Under the pieces are notes generated by a model, which saw nothing but the letters and a program-made list of their open reading frames with translations, did not search any database and was not told where the DNA came from. A program made the translations under genes and the position numbers. From contig CM037869.1 of assembly GCA_021292105.1 (NCBI GenBank), positions 50,520,234-50,584,233 of the forward strand: a DNA stretch of 64,000 nt, written 5' to 3'. Below, piece after piece: positions 12,801 through 23,396 of the stretch. This DNA comes from Anadara kagoshimensis. Taxonomy: Eukaryota > Mollusca > Bivalvia > Arcoida > Arcidae. Each line of letters begins with the position of its first letter. The stretch's first letter is position 1.

Positions 12801-15800
12801 TTTTGTGCATAATCCCGAATAATAACTCACAGTGTTATTTTTATTCCAGCTTCATACACCATCAATCTTTATAGAAAGAGGGAAATCCGGAAATATAATA
12901 ATGGAACCTACTATACCATATGGCTGTCCGAAATACTCTAACGTTTGTAAGACTAGAATTTTAATGACCGATCCTCAGACCAGGAATGAATGCGACCAAT
13001 CAGAAATAAGCACTCAGAATGACAGATGTGGCCTGGAGATGGAAGGAGGGTTTATTTCAAACACAGAATGGTTTTCTAACGAACTTTGGAGAAAGAACTA
13101 CACACTTGGCATTAAACATACAGAGGCAAATCAGAATTATAACCTACACAAGACATCATACGTATTAGAGCTGCAATTCGAAAAACAGTCAATTCCTATC
13201 CATTCGACATGGGCATTGTCTCACTTAGACAATGTTGTGGTAAATAATAATACCTTGTATTTCTGCGTATTTCTGTGTATTGCAATATTGATAAAAAGGA
13301 AAACAGTTTATTTGTAAATAAAGACCAACTATTTAAATCAGTATTATTTCTATGTTGATATATACACATATAAAATAAGATAACAAGTCAATTACAGATG
13401 TTTTTCATGGTCTCATATGTTGTTTGAAAGAAATAATGTTTCATATAGAGAAGTCGAAAGAATGTTTAAGTTGTCTTTGGATTGACAGTCACTTGATTTT
13501 ATGAGAGAAAAAAATCTTATATATAGTACATGTTCGTCTAATTGCATTTATCAGTGGAATAAATATGTGATTTAATATATGTCTGTATTTAAGGTAAATG
13601 TCTATACCAGTGAAACATGGATGAATAAGAAGTGTTATGCTGTTATTGACCCACATATGATGACATTCGATGGAAGGTTATTTATTATTTTATTCTTTTA
13701 TTGATTCAATACGTAACCATTTAAAATGTTAAATATTTACAATATGACTGTATCACTTTTCGATGAAACATACAGAAGCAATTGTAATTCCAGTTGAAAG
13801 ACAATAGGGGTCATGACCCTTGATGTGTATCAATTTCTCGAAACATTAAGTTATGTCCCGCACAGGGGGTCACGTGATCATGAGATACGCCAATCTCACA
13901 TGGCTTAAAACCCTATACCACAGGGGCAGATATTGAAAAAATAGCGCCAAGGTATAAAATATTTATTAAAAGAAAAAATTGAAATACATGTATAAGAAAT
14001 GAAGGCCTCGTGCCACACTGTCTTTCATTACCCTTGAAATTCCATGATCAGAATGTCATTTCTTAATTGAAGTGGTGTAACAGGTTCTTACTCCTAAACC
14101 AAAATTCATTAGCTTATATTGAGGCGGTTGATTCTAGAATAGTGGACAAAGCGGAATACATGGCGAGGAAAGTACTAAAAATCTACTGGACTTTGTGAGA
14201 AGAGTTTTAATAGGTTACTAAGTCCCTTTGGACTATTAGACATAAACCAGATACTTATATTTTCTAAGCTTAAGCAATATTCACGAGTAAACAATGTATC
14301 GGTTAACAACGTGCTTAGATGTACAAGTATGCGGCCAGGTAGTTGTAATAAATAATAATAAAACTCACTTTTAAATTTTAATACCAAGCAAAACTGTCTT
14401 ATCTTTTATCCAATGCTCAAGAATATGGAATAAAGAATTTCATTGCGAAACAGTCGTTTTGTGTTGCAAAATCAAAACAACTGTTATATGTAATAAATAT
14501 GGCATTCACATATACTCCAGATTTAAAATATGTCATGAATCATGGTACATGTATTAACAAATGATATGTTTACATACTGAAGTTTACAAATTTTAAATTT
14601 TACATTTTAGACCTTATGAGATGCAAATGGAAGGTACATTCCTGTTTTATAAACATACAGAACGCAATGCTACTGTAAGTATTTTGGGTGATGTTCTTTT
14701 TACACTCATATGCGAATGTTATGGTAATCGAAAACAAACGAACTAATCCATGTCCGAATCACAATTCTATCCTAATACTTACAAGTTTCTAATTCACTGA
14801 GATAATATTTGAAGAAAATGTACCACAAAATGAGAAACAAATATATTTCATCACTAGTAACTTTTTGTATGTTGCAGTTTCAGATAGATGTTTAGTGTAT
14901 TAATGTGTTAAAATTTGGACGTGCATGATATTGAATAACTTGATCGAAAAAATTTACGAATAAGGCGGAACATAAAAACAAATTTAAATAGACAATACAA
15001 TAAACATGATCCGTTTTGCATAGATAAATTAGGGACTGTTTTAAGTTTCTTCTTTTTCTTGAGACAACTGATGGTTAAACTAAAACAGCACCCTACATTA
15101 TATGCTTTAAAGGCTCAGTGGTTAATCATTTGACTCGAGAACTGGGGTTTGGGGTTAAAAACCTCGGGGGGATAATATATAAAACTTTAAGATGTGTGAT
15201 ACTGATTCCTCGCCTGACTCTCCTTGGCAAATTTACGAACCCACCAGCGCGCGATAATATTAGGCATACACCTCCGATAATTTGTACTGCTAAAGGCATT
15301 AATTGTCGTATAGCTATAGAATTGCTGATGCTATGGCACAACGATTATACAAATGAAACATTCATTAAATAGAAACTTGTTTTGAATAAAACAGGTAATT
15401 ATAAAGACAACATCCTGTTGGAGTCCAAGAATATTTTGTATTTGCGGAATAGTGGTACAAGCAGGGAGGGATGTATTTATAATAAACACCTGCCCGGGAT
15501 CAATACCACTGATGAGATTCTATAGATGTAACGAAGGTTTACTGAGGGTGTATTCCCATGGAGAACACTTATACAAGGTATGATATTTTATAATATTGAT
15601 TATTAATTGTCTACTTTATCTAAATTATTCGAAATTTATTGTAAACTTTTTATCGCTGAAACAAATATAACATCGAATTGGAAAATATATTTATTTATTC
15701 TGAAACGGAAGAAGAATAAAAAACATGTAACTGATCTCAGCGTACTGCTCTAACTTGATTTTTTGTTCCAAATGTTCTTAAAATCGTTAGATATTTTACA

Positions 15801-18800
15801 AAGTACGCTCTAAAATAAAGTATCAATGGTGTTATTTTTTCAATTTAATAACTTGTTCCAAATGATGGTTATATATAGGTTCAAATACCATGAATAAAAT
15901 AAATTGGAATTAAAGTTTACTCGCCTTTAAAATCAGCTGGCACGTATATACAGGTGACATTTTAGGCAAGTTGGACTACATTTTTGTATCTGTTTAAGAT
16001 TGCAAAATGATACTATTAGTGTTGTTGAATAATATGTTGTTAATCATATTGTGTTGTTGAATAATATATTGTTAATTGACAGTGATTGGTGACTAATATA
16101 GAATTTAGCAAAACTTTCTCTCAAGACAGACTCATACGTAGTTTCATATCGAGACTTGATATATTTATAGTCGAAATATCGTTCACTTATTTAATCGGAT
16201 TCATTTGCGTCTACTAGTAGTTGTTGTTTTATTCTATCAGGCATGCACAGTTTTTAAACTTAAAAAAAGTTAACTATTATTAAAGTCTGAGTAAGAGATA
16301 TGAAGATAATATCACTTTAGACTTTTGAACGAGTTTAGATGATTTATGGGTTAAACTTCACTTTGCTAGACAGATGCTACATAAATATTACAATTTACTT
16401 TAGATCTATTTACCGACTGGAACACGGGTAGAGGCTCATTTACGAAACTACAACACAAAATATTGGGACGTTTATATCTACCCCACAAATATTGATGTTG
16501 GGAATACTACAGGATTATGTGGAACACTTGACGGTTTTTGTGATAACGACTTTGTATTGAGAGATGGAAGTTATAGCACTACTGTAGGAGCTGCTAACCC
16601 TTGTTACGTACGAAATGGCTGGGTCTGGTATCCTAACGACTTTTCAAATAGTTGGAGGTATTTTTATTAATGCACTGCAGGGTATGGTATCCGAATGAAT
16701 TTTTAAATAGATGGATGTATTTTCAACAATAAAATGCTAACGTAGTATTTCGTTTTCAAAGTACTTTCATTTGTTTACAAAGCTTATAGGCGTTTTGAAC
16801 CTAACTTGTATACAACAAAATTAATTGTTTAATTTATTTGCCTTACATAAAAAATCTGCTATGCGTATTATTGTTAGAGATACATTTCATGTCAAATACC
16901 AATTGAAATTTTTTGAGCATTACGGAAATCGTTTGTAATGAAGTATGAGCAATGTTTTGTATTTAAACTGAATACTTTAAATCAATTTCTAGGGTCACAG
17001 ATGATGAAAACTTGTTCCCAGGTCCAAATTTTGACAATGTATATAATGCATTAAGTCCATGGTCAGCATCTCTTCAGTTATGTTATTGTCCGTATAACAG
17101 CCTGGAAAACCATATAAACACAGGTGGACTAGTTAATGAAGCACATTGCAGTTATAAGGAATACGCGGATTGCAATTATGATCCTGGAAGGGAGACAATT
17201 TGCCGCCATCTTCAACAATCTTCACTAAGAAGAAAAAGGGATACTATGTTTAATTCGTATGGTACTTCAAAACCACTAAACACAAAATATCTGCAAAAGG
17301 TAAGTATCATTTGCTGAGTGAATCAGGTCCAATGCATTGGCCATGCTGGAAAATACAAACGTAACAACATAACACAATGATCCTGCTCTAAGTCATTATC
17401 CTAAAGGACAGTAAAACTGCACACTAAATAACGCAGGTATCATTCTACCTGGGAGGTGAGGCTGGACGGTCCGAAATGGTAATCACCACCTGTCTATGTC
17501 TTATTCAATTTTTGTAAGTACATGTTGCTGTATTTTAAAATATAGTTTAAAAAAACTTATTATGATCAAAATAGGCGAATGTTTTTTTTTTTCATTTTTT
17601 TACTTTCTATACTTCTTACTAGAAATACCCGTGTGTCAAGATCTAATGTTAAAATGATTAACTGTTGTACTGAGAATATTTGTATAAGAATAAACAAGTC
17701 GTATTTGGTGAATTTCAATATGGAATAAAACATAGATTGGAACAGTTTCGTATAGTGTATTCATGATGGTGATGCTTACGGTTATTTCAAATGTTTTGAG
17801 TTGACTTACATTAAAAAATTTAGTGGGTAAAGACATTACAAAAATAATTATAATTATAATTAATTACAGCGATCAACAACAATGTCAACAGCTGATGCCA
17901 CAACTACTTGTAACACAGTATTTAACGAATCGGTGACATATCAAAGGTGTTTAGATCTGGATTTGGTAGATGAGGGAGTACTTCAACTTTGTGTTCAAGA
18001 TCTAGTGGTACGTGCGTTTACATTTACAGATTATTAGGTATTTTTTCGGAAACGGCCGTCTAGTGCTGCGAAACTACAACAGACTTAATCATGAGTTAAT
18101 TAGACGTTTAGCTTAAAAAAACCCAGAAAAATAAATGAGACCACAATTTATATTATTTGTCAGAAGTAATAGTGATACAGTTGGGTTTGGATTTCGGGAT
18201 AGTCTCAGGTTTCTCTTAAAGGCAAACATAACACTTCGTTTTTCCAATTTATTTTTATTTACTGATATGTTTATGACCACACACATTTCCATCGTATTCC
18301 ATTTTTCAATCCACATATAAAAACCAAAAATTGTACATATTCTTCTTCACTATTCTTTTAACCATGACCAATACCCAACTAAAATATCACATTCCCACCC
18401 CTTATATATGTTTCAAAAACGCCAACTCATCCATTCTTACACACCTATCATACACTTCATGAAAACTCATTCACATTCACCCCAGTTAAAAGACACCACA
18501 TCAGCACAGATACTGAACTTGTTTATCACACTTGTATTAAGGACAATATATAAAACATGGACTGAACACTGGATCTATGGTAATACATATAATATGGAAT
18601 GGACACTTAATGAATATACAATTTCTTGTTTTTAAAACAAATTAAACAAAAATATTATGTACACTGTAACACATCCCCCCTCATAAGAACTGACGCAGTC
18701 TGTTAAAAAAACTACAGTGGACATCGAGACAAAATGTCTGCACCAAGATTTCTTATTCCGGCAATGGAAAGGGTACGAAACTTGAACTGCTGTAAAAACA

Positions 18801-21800
18801 TAAATCATCGAGCAATACGCGAATTTTTGAAACGAGCTGTATTAAAATAAATCAAAGGCTTATGATTAGTCTCCAAAACAAAGCAACGGCCATAAAGATA
18901 TTTAGAAAGTTTGTCAACTGCCCAAACAATACCAAGACATTCCTTTTCCATGATGGAATAGTTGCATTCCCTGTCTAGTAATTTGCGACTAATGTAACAG
19001 ACTGTGTGGTAAAGACCTTTGTGATCCTGTAACAGAACAGCACCTATACCTTTGTTTGAAGCATCTGTCCTAAGAATAAATTATGGAAAATCATGCAGAA
19101 TGAAAACAAAATAGTTAAAAAACAAATAAAAACAAATAATTTAATGCTTAAACTATTTTGTTGACGTTGTTTTTCTAGGCAACTAGTGATATTTCCGTTG
19201 CATATTCCCATCGAGAACGAGCTAAATCTGAATGTGCGGATGTACTCACCAGGAATGACACCCTCCGACAAGAATATCCTGATATGGTGACTGTAATTGA
19301 AGCCAACAATTGTCCAAATGAGTGCAGTAATCACGGAACATGTGTAGCAGGTATCTGTTATATCATTTCAAACGCGGGGGATGTACCTAGCTTATGGAAG
19401 GTGCTTACCAGGCCTAGCTTCTCTGGTGGAAGTTCAACAAAATTTCTCCGCTATAATTAGTTTGACATGGTGATTGGTCATGATTGGCATTATATTTGTT
19501 GAAACATTGTATATATATACGTGTATATTGAGACCGTAGAACGTTAGTATAAGAAATACACTTGCAACGTTCGTAAATCTCACGTCAAGAACAATTATCG
19601 ATTCTTCGAACCGGTGGCGGTTTTCTGTTTACAGTTTTTTTTATTTTCCATTAAGGATGAAGAATCCTCCTGCATTCTACAATTGCGTTTTGAAATTTAA
19701 ATGGAAATGTAAAATAGGTTTTGATTGAATATAAATAAAGAACGTTTATCTTTTTGTCTGTTTAAATAAATACTACTTTTGAAAGCTTGAAAAATTATGC
19801 GATTCGCGGCGAGTGAGTCAATGTTGTTTATCACCTCATAAAAAACTAAACTAATTTGCAAATAAAAGAGCAGTTTAGATGTTATTGTGGCCTTAATTGT
19901 GATTATTATATAAAAAACACAGAAATCTCATACAAATATATCCATTTTTGTTAAATAAGGAAACTGCACGTGTGAGAACGGATTTGCTGCAAGAGATTGT
20001 TCGATGAATTTAACGGCAGGGATAAATATTAATGGGAATTCAGAAAATGGATTTTGTGATACATCGGATGGTTCGTGTACAGAGATAGAAGTATACGGGG
20101 ATCCATTTCCAGAGGACATACGTCCAGTGTCACGTTTTACTCCATTTACGCAGGTAATGCTGCTAAAGTCCTTATATTTCTATATTTTTTTATATTACTC
20201 TTCATTTTAAATTTTCAATAACATGGTAAATTTTAAAAGTATTTCGAAATGTAACAACGATTTCACGAAGTTGCCTTATAAATGCATCTTAGTAAACGAC
20301 TACTTTAAATGCAATTGATATATTTACTACTAGGTTATGAAATAAACTTCAAATATTTTACTCTTTATAATCTATAATGTCACCATGTTTTCATGATCTG
20401 TGTAAAAATTACGGATCTACGATTAGTTGTTTCTTAGTTTAAATTTGTATTGAAAAACATCTTACTACTACAAAATTTAAAAGTTATCTTCATCTATTTA
20501 TATTCAAGGGTATACAAAATGGAACACAGACATTTTATTCACCAGTGCAAACAACAGGAGAACAACAAAGTAGATTTTCTGCGATTTTTAACTACCCGTC
20601 AACAACAAGCTGGCCAAAGCCTGTTCCAAGCAATGCTTCATTTGTACATGGCTACACATTTGCTGTTTCACTTGATGGAAGCATTTTCAGTGAAGAAATC
20701 CTAGTATATATACATGATTCTAAATGTCAATTTTACCGAGGTGCAGGCGGCTCTGTAGTATTTTCCTTGAAAGTAAGTACGTACAGAAGTATGGATGAAA
20801 TATCTGAATTGCTTAGTTGTTTGAGAAATATTAAAATTTTATAAGTAGATACTTTTGATTTATAATGTTTATCTGACAATAATTTTATAGACCCCCTTTC
20901 GGTTATCTATATCGTCGTTTAGTATGTGTCCAGTTATAAATATTAAAAAAAACCACGTATTTTTAGTGTTCATAATTACTGCATCCGTGTTTTTTTCATT
21001 CACAATTTTGAAATATCACCTGAAAGATAGCTATCTGAATAGGAGATGTTATGTATATCGCAAGCCTATGATTATAATTACAATCAAAAAAGTTTTATGG
21101 CCGTCATCACAATATTGTTGATTAGTTTGATGTGTATGTGTCCAGGATTGTGGTAAAAAATTAATGTTTAACATACTTTGTCAGTTTCAAAGTCTCAACT
21201 TGGGTTTGAAATTGTGCTTTGGACATAAATAAGATCATGTTTTTGATCAAAATAGATGTCATATAGATTGCGATTTGTTTCCAATTTGGCCCTTAATTTA
21301 AGTTTAGCCATAAAAAGCATGGTTCACTGCTATATATGATTTTTTATTGAGACGAATTTTCTTGTATATTTTAAATTTCAGAAAGGGTATTGTTTTATTA
21401 ATGGGGCATGTATATCTAATGGAACTGTTAATCCGTCTCAAACCTGCCAGTATTGCAATGCGGCTAAAAAGAAGTTTGAATGGTCATACTTAGCAAGTAG
21501 GTTTATAAGATTTTGTCGTTAAGTCATATAGTGATGATTTACTTCTCTTATATTATTACATTCCACACAAAACATTATTTTTATTACTTTTCCATTGTTT
21601 TGGTTAACCTTCCTGTGCTCCCGGTCTCAATTCCCTTGTGGAAACCCATGCGTTTAATTTAATTAACTAGTTTTAATTTTTTTTTACTTTGGTTTGGGAT
21701 TGTAATGAGGACATGGACTGATATGTCTGTTATAAATGTACATGGCACAGTACTTAACTTAAGATGGAACACATGCCTTTGCATCCATCACAAGCAGCAT

Positions 21801-22843
21801 TTAATATGAATTTCAAGAAGAGCACCGTGCTGTAATCGAAAAGGTAAAACAAGCAACAAAGTACAAGGCGAGTTAGCCTATGTTTATTGGTCTTTTGTAC
21901 CATTTTATGTTTAGGTTATATTCCCAAAATAGCCAATGGTAAAATAGATATTGTTCTTCATTGAAAAGATTCTGAAATAAGTGAGATGGTTAAAGTGTCC
22001 GCAGTGGTACTTTAACCATACCACATTATATTGGATATTGCATGTTATTGATTGTAATGGTTGTTGCTAAGAAATTCTACATGTTATTCACAAACAAATT
22101 TCTTTTTTTATTTTATTTTCAGAATGTGCCATTTTGTCGGGAAGCTCCGACGATGACAAACTTCAAGGATGGTTGATTGCTGTTATAACTGTTGGTCTAT
22201 TGGTCATAGTAATCAGTGTTACCGTTGTCGTGATAGTAAAGAAATTTGGCAGTAAAAGGTAAAATAAAAACAAATATACCGACTTAAGTTCAAGTAAAAA
22301 TGGATCGGTATGTATGGTTATGGTTAATACGTACACACCAACTATGTGGTGTGGAAGTATATAATATACGATATAACTTCAAATCAAAGATCTAAGATAT
22401 CTTAAAGCCTTTAATTAAATATAAAATGTGTTAGTTCATATATCTATCTTTAACAGTATCAAGAATTTAGTGTTTTTGAAACATTAGTGAAGCTTCACTA
22501 CCATGAAAAAAAGTTATTAAAAACATGTTTATTGCGTTAACAAATTTGGTAGTTTCAAAATTTTAATTTTGTTTTTGGGGTTTTGGTGTGAACACTGTTT
22601 TGTATTTTGTTAGTCTGTAAAAATTTGAATAAACTTTTAATTAACAGGACAAACAGAAACTCAATTACAGATTTTAAAGAAATGACCGACCGAAATGACT
22701 CTGTAAACAAACCAAGCTTTACTAGCAGTAAAATATTTCAGACAGAAGGATCTAACAAGGAAAAGGAATGTTACTGGTGCACGCCAGATTCAAACACCGG
22801 AGACATACGACCAACTGAAGAAAAATCTACCATTCAGGATTAA
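6776..22843 (+). CDS. Gene 1: VWDE-like type I membrane protein (EGF-EGF-D8C-VWD-EGF-TM), 5' incomplete
   Basis: Twenty exons with GT-AG borders and matching phases join into one open frame of about 1,147 residues ending at TAA 22841-22843. Visible domains: EGF (about 1-37), EGF (38-76), D8C with eight Cys (80-195), a beta-rich Cys-poor region (203-446), VWD (447-640; DPHMMTFDG, CICGIVVQAG, GLCGTLDG), a Cys-rich block with RRKR (640-790), a split EGF (835-860), a membrane-proximal Cys module (999-1037), a membrane helix (about 1056-1076) and a short hydrophilic tail. This order matches VWDE, a secreted or surface protein family. The molecular role is not established from sequence; adhesion or recognition outside the cell is an inference. 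The first visible exon starts in phase 1, so a signal-peptide exon and perhaps more lie upstream, inside or left of the window. A signal peptide was not found. Confidence 0.85.
8325..8441 (+). CDS. Gene 1 exon: EGF-like module 2
   Basis: Acceptor TTAG, donor G|GTACGT, 117 bases, phase 1-1. It codes for LDPCLNVTCHNGGTC followed by YYCKCNAGF, a canonical EGF core with all six Cys. Confidence 0.88.
8727..8832 (+). repeat. Family A partial copy (intron of gene 1)
   Basis: Only the terminal third, from CTTGTCTAACCTAAC to TATGTTTGTTTTTGATT. Confidence 0.65.
9288..9485 (+). CDS. Gene 1 exon: first half of D8C domain
   Basis: 198 bases, phase 1-1, between GGACAG and G|GTTTGT. It starts VDPCDDVNTGE and carries three Cys, with WYKAYGYEM in place of the WYRF-type motif of uromodulin/VWDE D8C domains, then RCGS. 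Confidence 0.85.
9898..10059 (+). CDS. Gene 1 exon: second half of D8C domain
   Basis: 162 bases, phase 1-1, acceptor TTCCAG, donor G|GTGAAT. It supplies five Cys (TAC, EAC, KKC, PSC, SYC), which brings the D8C total to eight with the previous exon. Several N-x-S/T glycosylation sequons are present. Confidence 0.8.
10387..10404 (+). CDS. Gene 1 candidate 18-base microexon
   Basis: It lies between TTTTTAG and GTAAAT, phase 1-1, and codes for DQVDMS. Skipping it keeps the frame, so it may be an optional linker between D8C and the next domain. Only splice signals and phase support it. Confidence 0.5.
10857..11080 (-). repeat. Family A partial copy (intron of gene 1)
   Basis: Opposite to the gene; keeps the CACCAGGGAAGTGAGG centre and GTGTGAAAGGGACATGG. 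Confidence 0.7.
11330..11583 (+). CDS. Gene 1 exon: beta-rich region, part 1
   Basis: 254 bases, phase 1-0, acceptor TTTTTAG, donor ACG|GTAAGT. It codes for about 84 residues with alternating hydrophobics, YSCNFSF, WYMIKWYIND and N-x-T sequons. An Ig or fibronectin-like fold is possible but unproved. Confidence 0.8.
11756..11799 (+). ncRNA. Type I hammerhead-like ribozyme, conserved core intact
   Basis: It lies in the gene 1 intron. AGCACTA, CTGATGA (11763-11769), an 11-base stem II region, GAAAC (11781-11785), a 2-bp stem III with a four-base loop, GTC (11790-11792), then TAGTCCC. The first four stem I pairs form; the distal ones do not. The invariant core matches the hammerhead consensus CUGANGA...GAAA...NUH. 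The short stem III is typical of animal type I hammerheads in retroelements. Confidence 0.55.
12184..12270 (+). CDS. Gene 1 exon: beta-rich region, part 2
   Basis: 87 bases, phase 0-0, acceptor TTTCAG, donor AAG|GTAATA. It begins IKCSVTAAYS, a typical beta strand with Cys, continuing the preceding domain. Confidence 0.8.
12435..12495 (-). repeat. Family A terminal fragment
   Basis: Reverse of the T-rich tail and CATGGATAAG-like segment. Confidence 0.35.
12850..13239 (+). CDS. Gene 1 exon: linker before VWD
   Basis: 390 bases, phase 0-0, acceptor TTCCAG, donor GTG|GTAAAT. It codes for 130 residues with four Cys (YGCPKYSNVC, NECDQ, RCGLEM) and the motif SNTEWFSNELW. This fits the segment between D8C and VWD in VWDE. 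It is the longest exon of the gene. Confidence 0.82.
13594..13676 (+). CDS. Gene 1 exon: start of VWD domain
   Basis: 83 bases, phase 0-2. It codes for KKCYAVIDPHMMTFDGR, the hallmark opening of a von Willebrand D domain (DPHxxTFDG). The self-cleaving GDPH form of mucins is absent, because Ile precedes Asp. Confidence 0.88.
14447..14466 (+). ncRNA. Hammerhead-like 3' half, decayed
   Basis: GAAACAGTCGTTT followed by TGTGTTGCAAAATCAAAAC, matching the 3' half and flank of the 37556 copy with several changes. Confidence 0.3.
14611..14674 (+). CDS. Gene 1 exon: VWD, second piece
   Basis: 64 bases, phase 2-0. It codes for PYEMQMEGTFLFYKH, matching the G-x-Y/F-L-Y/F strand of VWD domains. Donor ACT|GTAAGT. 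Confidence 0.82.
14734..14800 (-). repeat. Family A terminal fragment
   Basis: AACTAATCCATGTCCGAATC marks the reversed 3' end. Confidence 0.6.
15105..15372 (+). repeat. tRNA-derived SINE-like sequence
   Basis: GGCTCAGTGGTTAATCATTT resembles an A-box region and GGGGTTAAAAACCTCGG a worn B box. The following AAGACTTTAA-like and CTGATTCCTCGCCTGAC segments recur at 24340 and 24830. Overlapping open frames on both strands are accidental. Confidence 0.55.
15395..15577 (+). CDS. Gene 1 exon: VWD, third piece
   Basis: 183 bases, phase 0-0. It codes for TTSCWSPRIFCICGIVVQAG and a Cys-containing strand ending EHLYK. The paralogous exon of gene 3 (63407-63591) aligns along its length and shows by comparison a lost base there. 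Confidence 0.85.
16404..16657 (+). CDS. Gene 1 exon: VWD C-terminal core
   Basis: 254 bases, phase 0-2. It begins IYLPTGTRVEAHL and contains YWDVYIYPT, TTGLCGTLDG and NDFVLRDGS, then DFSNSWR. The LCGTLDG loop corresponds to the calcium/disulfide CGLCGNxxG motif of VWD. Confidence 0.9.
16993..17299 (+). CDS. Gene 1 exon: post-VWD Cys-rich block with RRKR site
   Basis: 307 bases, phase 2-0. It codes for ENLFPGPNFD, LQLCYCPYN, HCSYKEYADC and SLRRKRDTM. R-R-K-R at 17228-17239 fits a furin-type cleavage site (R-x-K/R-R). The aligned exon of gene 3 lacks it. Confidence 0.87.
17870..18007 (+). CDS. Gene 1 exon: Cys-pair module
   Basis: 138 bases, phase 0-0, acceptor TTACAG, donor GTG|GTACGT. It codes for RCLDLDLVDEGVLQLCVQDL, aligned with the gene 3 exon at 54179-54337. 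Confidence 0.85.
18043..18067 (+). ncRNA. Hammerhead-like 3' half
   Basis: GGAAACGGCCGTC followed by TAGTGCT, the intact 3' half of the fold. The 5' half (AGCACTA, CTGATGA) is missing, so it cannot cleave in cis. Confidence 0.45.
18110..18672 (-). mobile_element. Probable LTR of a Ty3/Gypsy remnant
   Basis: Read on the minus strand, a purine tract (GAGGGGGGA, 18674-18682) is followed by TGTGTTACAG, as expected for a 3' LTR start. The other LTR end is not defined. Confidence 0.45.
18712..19085 (-). pseudogene. Ty3/Gypsy retrotransposon RNase H fragment
   Basis: Minus-strand translation shows TDASNKGIGAVLLQD, then YSIMEKECLGIVWAVDK, LYGRCFVLETNHKPL and ADILSRCPL. These are the catalytic Asp region and connection motifs of the pol RNase H of Ty3/Gypsy elements. 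An in-frame stop interrupts it, a stop lies just upstream, and the integrase is absent: the purine tract follows within about 35 bases. It lies in the intron between gene 1 exons at 18007 and 19179. It is inactive. Confidence 0.85.
19179..19350 (+). CDS. Gene 1 exon: first half of EGF module 3
   Basis: 172 bases, phase 0-1, exactly the same length as its gene 3 counterpart. It ends NNCPNECSNHGTCVA, the first three Cys of an EGF domain. The intron splits the EGF after its third Cys. Confidence 0.88.
19381..19442 (+). repeat. Family A fragment
   Basis: GGTGCTTACC and CTCTGGTGGAAGTTCA recognisable. Confidence 0.5.
19960..20153 (+). CDS. Gene 1 exon: second half of EGF module 3
   Basis: 194 bases, phase 1-0. 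It codes for NCTCENGFAARDCSM, completing the EGF, then a Cys-x-n-Cys loop (GFCDTSDGSCTEIEVYG) also seen in gene 3. Confidence 0.87.
20509..20772 (+). CDS. Gene 1 exon: membrane-proximal beta region
   Basis: 264 bases, phase 0-0, acceptor TTCAAG, donor AAA|GTAAGT. It codes for 88 residues including FVHGYTFAVSLDGSIFS and YIHDSKCQFY. It is weakly aligned with the 246-base gene 3 exon at 51716-51961. Confidence 0.82.
21083..21240 (+). repeat. Family A partial copy
   Basis: Begins GTTTTATGGCCGTCATCACA and has an internal deletion of the CACCCGG centre. Confidence 0.6.
21382..21496 (+). CDS. Gene 1 exon: juxtamembrane four-Cys module
   Basis: 115 bases, phase 0-1. It codes for KGYCFINGACISNG and TCQYCNAAKKKFEWS. 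Spacing CxIxxxCxx...CxxCN and the closing FxW are shared with gene 3 (NYCYINNICHV, SCNICNRTEEKFKWS). Confidence 0.87.
21610..21742 (+). repeat. Family A partial copy
   Basis: TTCCTGTGCTCCCGGTCTCA to ACATGGACTGATATGTCTG, in the intron before the transmembrane exon of gene 1. Confidence 0.6.
22123..22258 (+). CDS. Gene 1 exon: transmembrane helix
   Basis: 136 bases, phase 1-2. After CAILSGSSDDDKLQG comes a hydrophobic run rich in Val, Ile and Leu (about 22 residues), then VKKFGSKR as a positive stop-transfer. This gives type I topology. Confidence 0.9.
22648..22843 (+). CDS. Gene 1 last exon: cytoplasmic tail
   Basis: Starts in phase 2 after TTAACAG and ends at TAA. It codes for about 65 hydrophilic residues (Asn, Ser, Thr, Glu rich), with ECYWCTPDSNTGD and no known signalling motif. 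Confidence 0.85.
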
Positions 22844-22953
22844 GTTTTATGACTTTCTTCAGGTGTTTATAAGTCGCGGTTAAAGTGTAAGGATCTTAAT
22901 TGATAGTTGTCTTTTGCAGCAATGCTATCATTATATATCAAAGCCAGAATGAC

Positions 22954-22959
22954 AATAAA
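22954..22959 (+). terminator. Candidate poly(A) signal of gene 1
   Basis: AATAAA lies about 110 bases after the stop. Further AATAAA hexamers lie at 23299-23304 and 23313-23318, so 3' end choice is open. Confidence 0.4.
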
Positions 22960-23396
22960 AATCGAATTACATCAGATTAAAATATCAATTAACAGACTAT
23001 TAACTTAAAGATTACAAGTAACGTGATCCCTGGAAAGTTTGTCACATATATATAGAGTCTGTTGTGGTTTTTTATTTAATGTATCTATGCAAAATATGTG
23101 AGACGATTATAACTAGATTTGCACCTTTAGGAATTCACGTCTTTCTCCGTACATCATTTCGTGTTTTATTATTAGCAGTTTGATTTTGAATTTTTCCATG
23201 CTTGTCTTTGTTTTACTGTTTAACAGGCAATTTGTATTTTATCGACTTTATGGTTACATTTTCTATTGCTAAGACTATTGCTTACGTTGATTATTTCAAA
23301 TAAATTTGAGGTAATAAATATTGTTAAAATTTTACAGATTAAACACAGTGGAGGCGATATATGAATTATACAAATGTAAAATGATACTCTAGGATT

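Noticed and set aside
13636-13670. Self-cleaving GDPH site of the VWD domain
   Set aside because: The residue before DPH is Ile, so the Gly-Asp-Pro-His motif is absent.
15118-15372. Overlapping 84- and 71-residue open frames on both strands
   Set aside because: They lie in a SINE-like sequence and have no splice or start support.
17415-17505. Another family A copy
   Set aside because: Only ACCTGGGAGGTGAGGCTGG-like words remain, too little to call.
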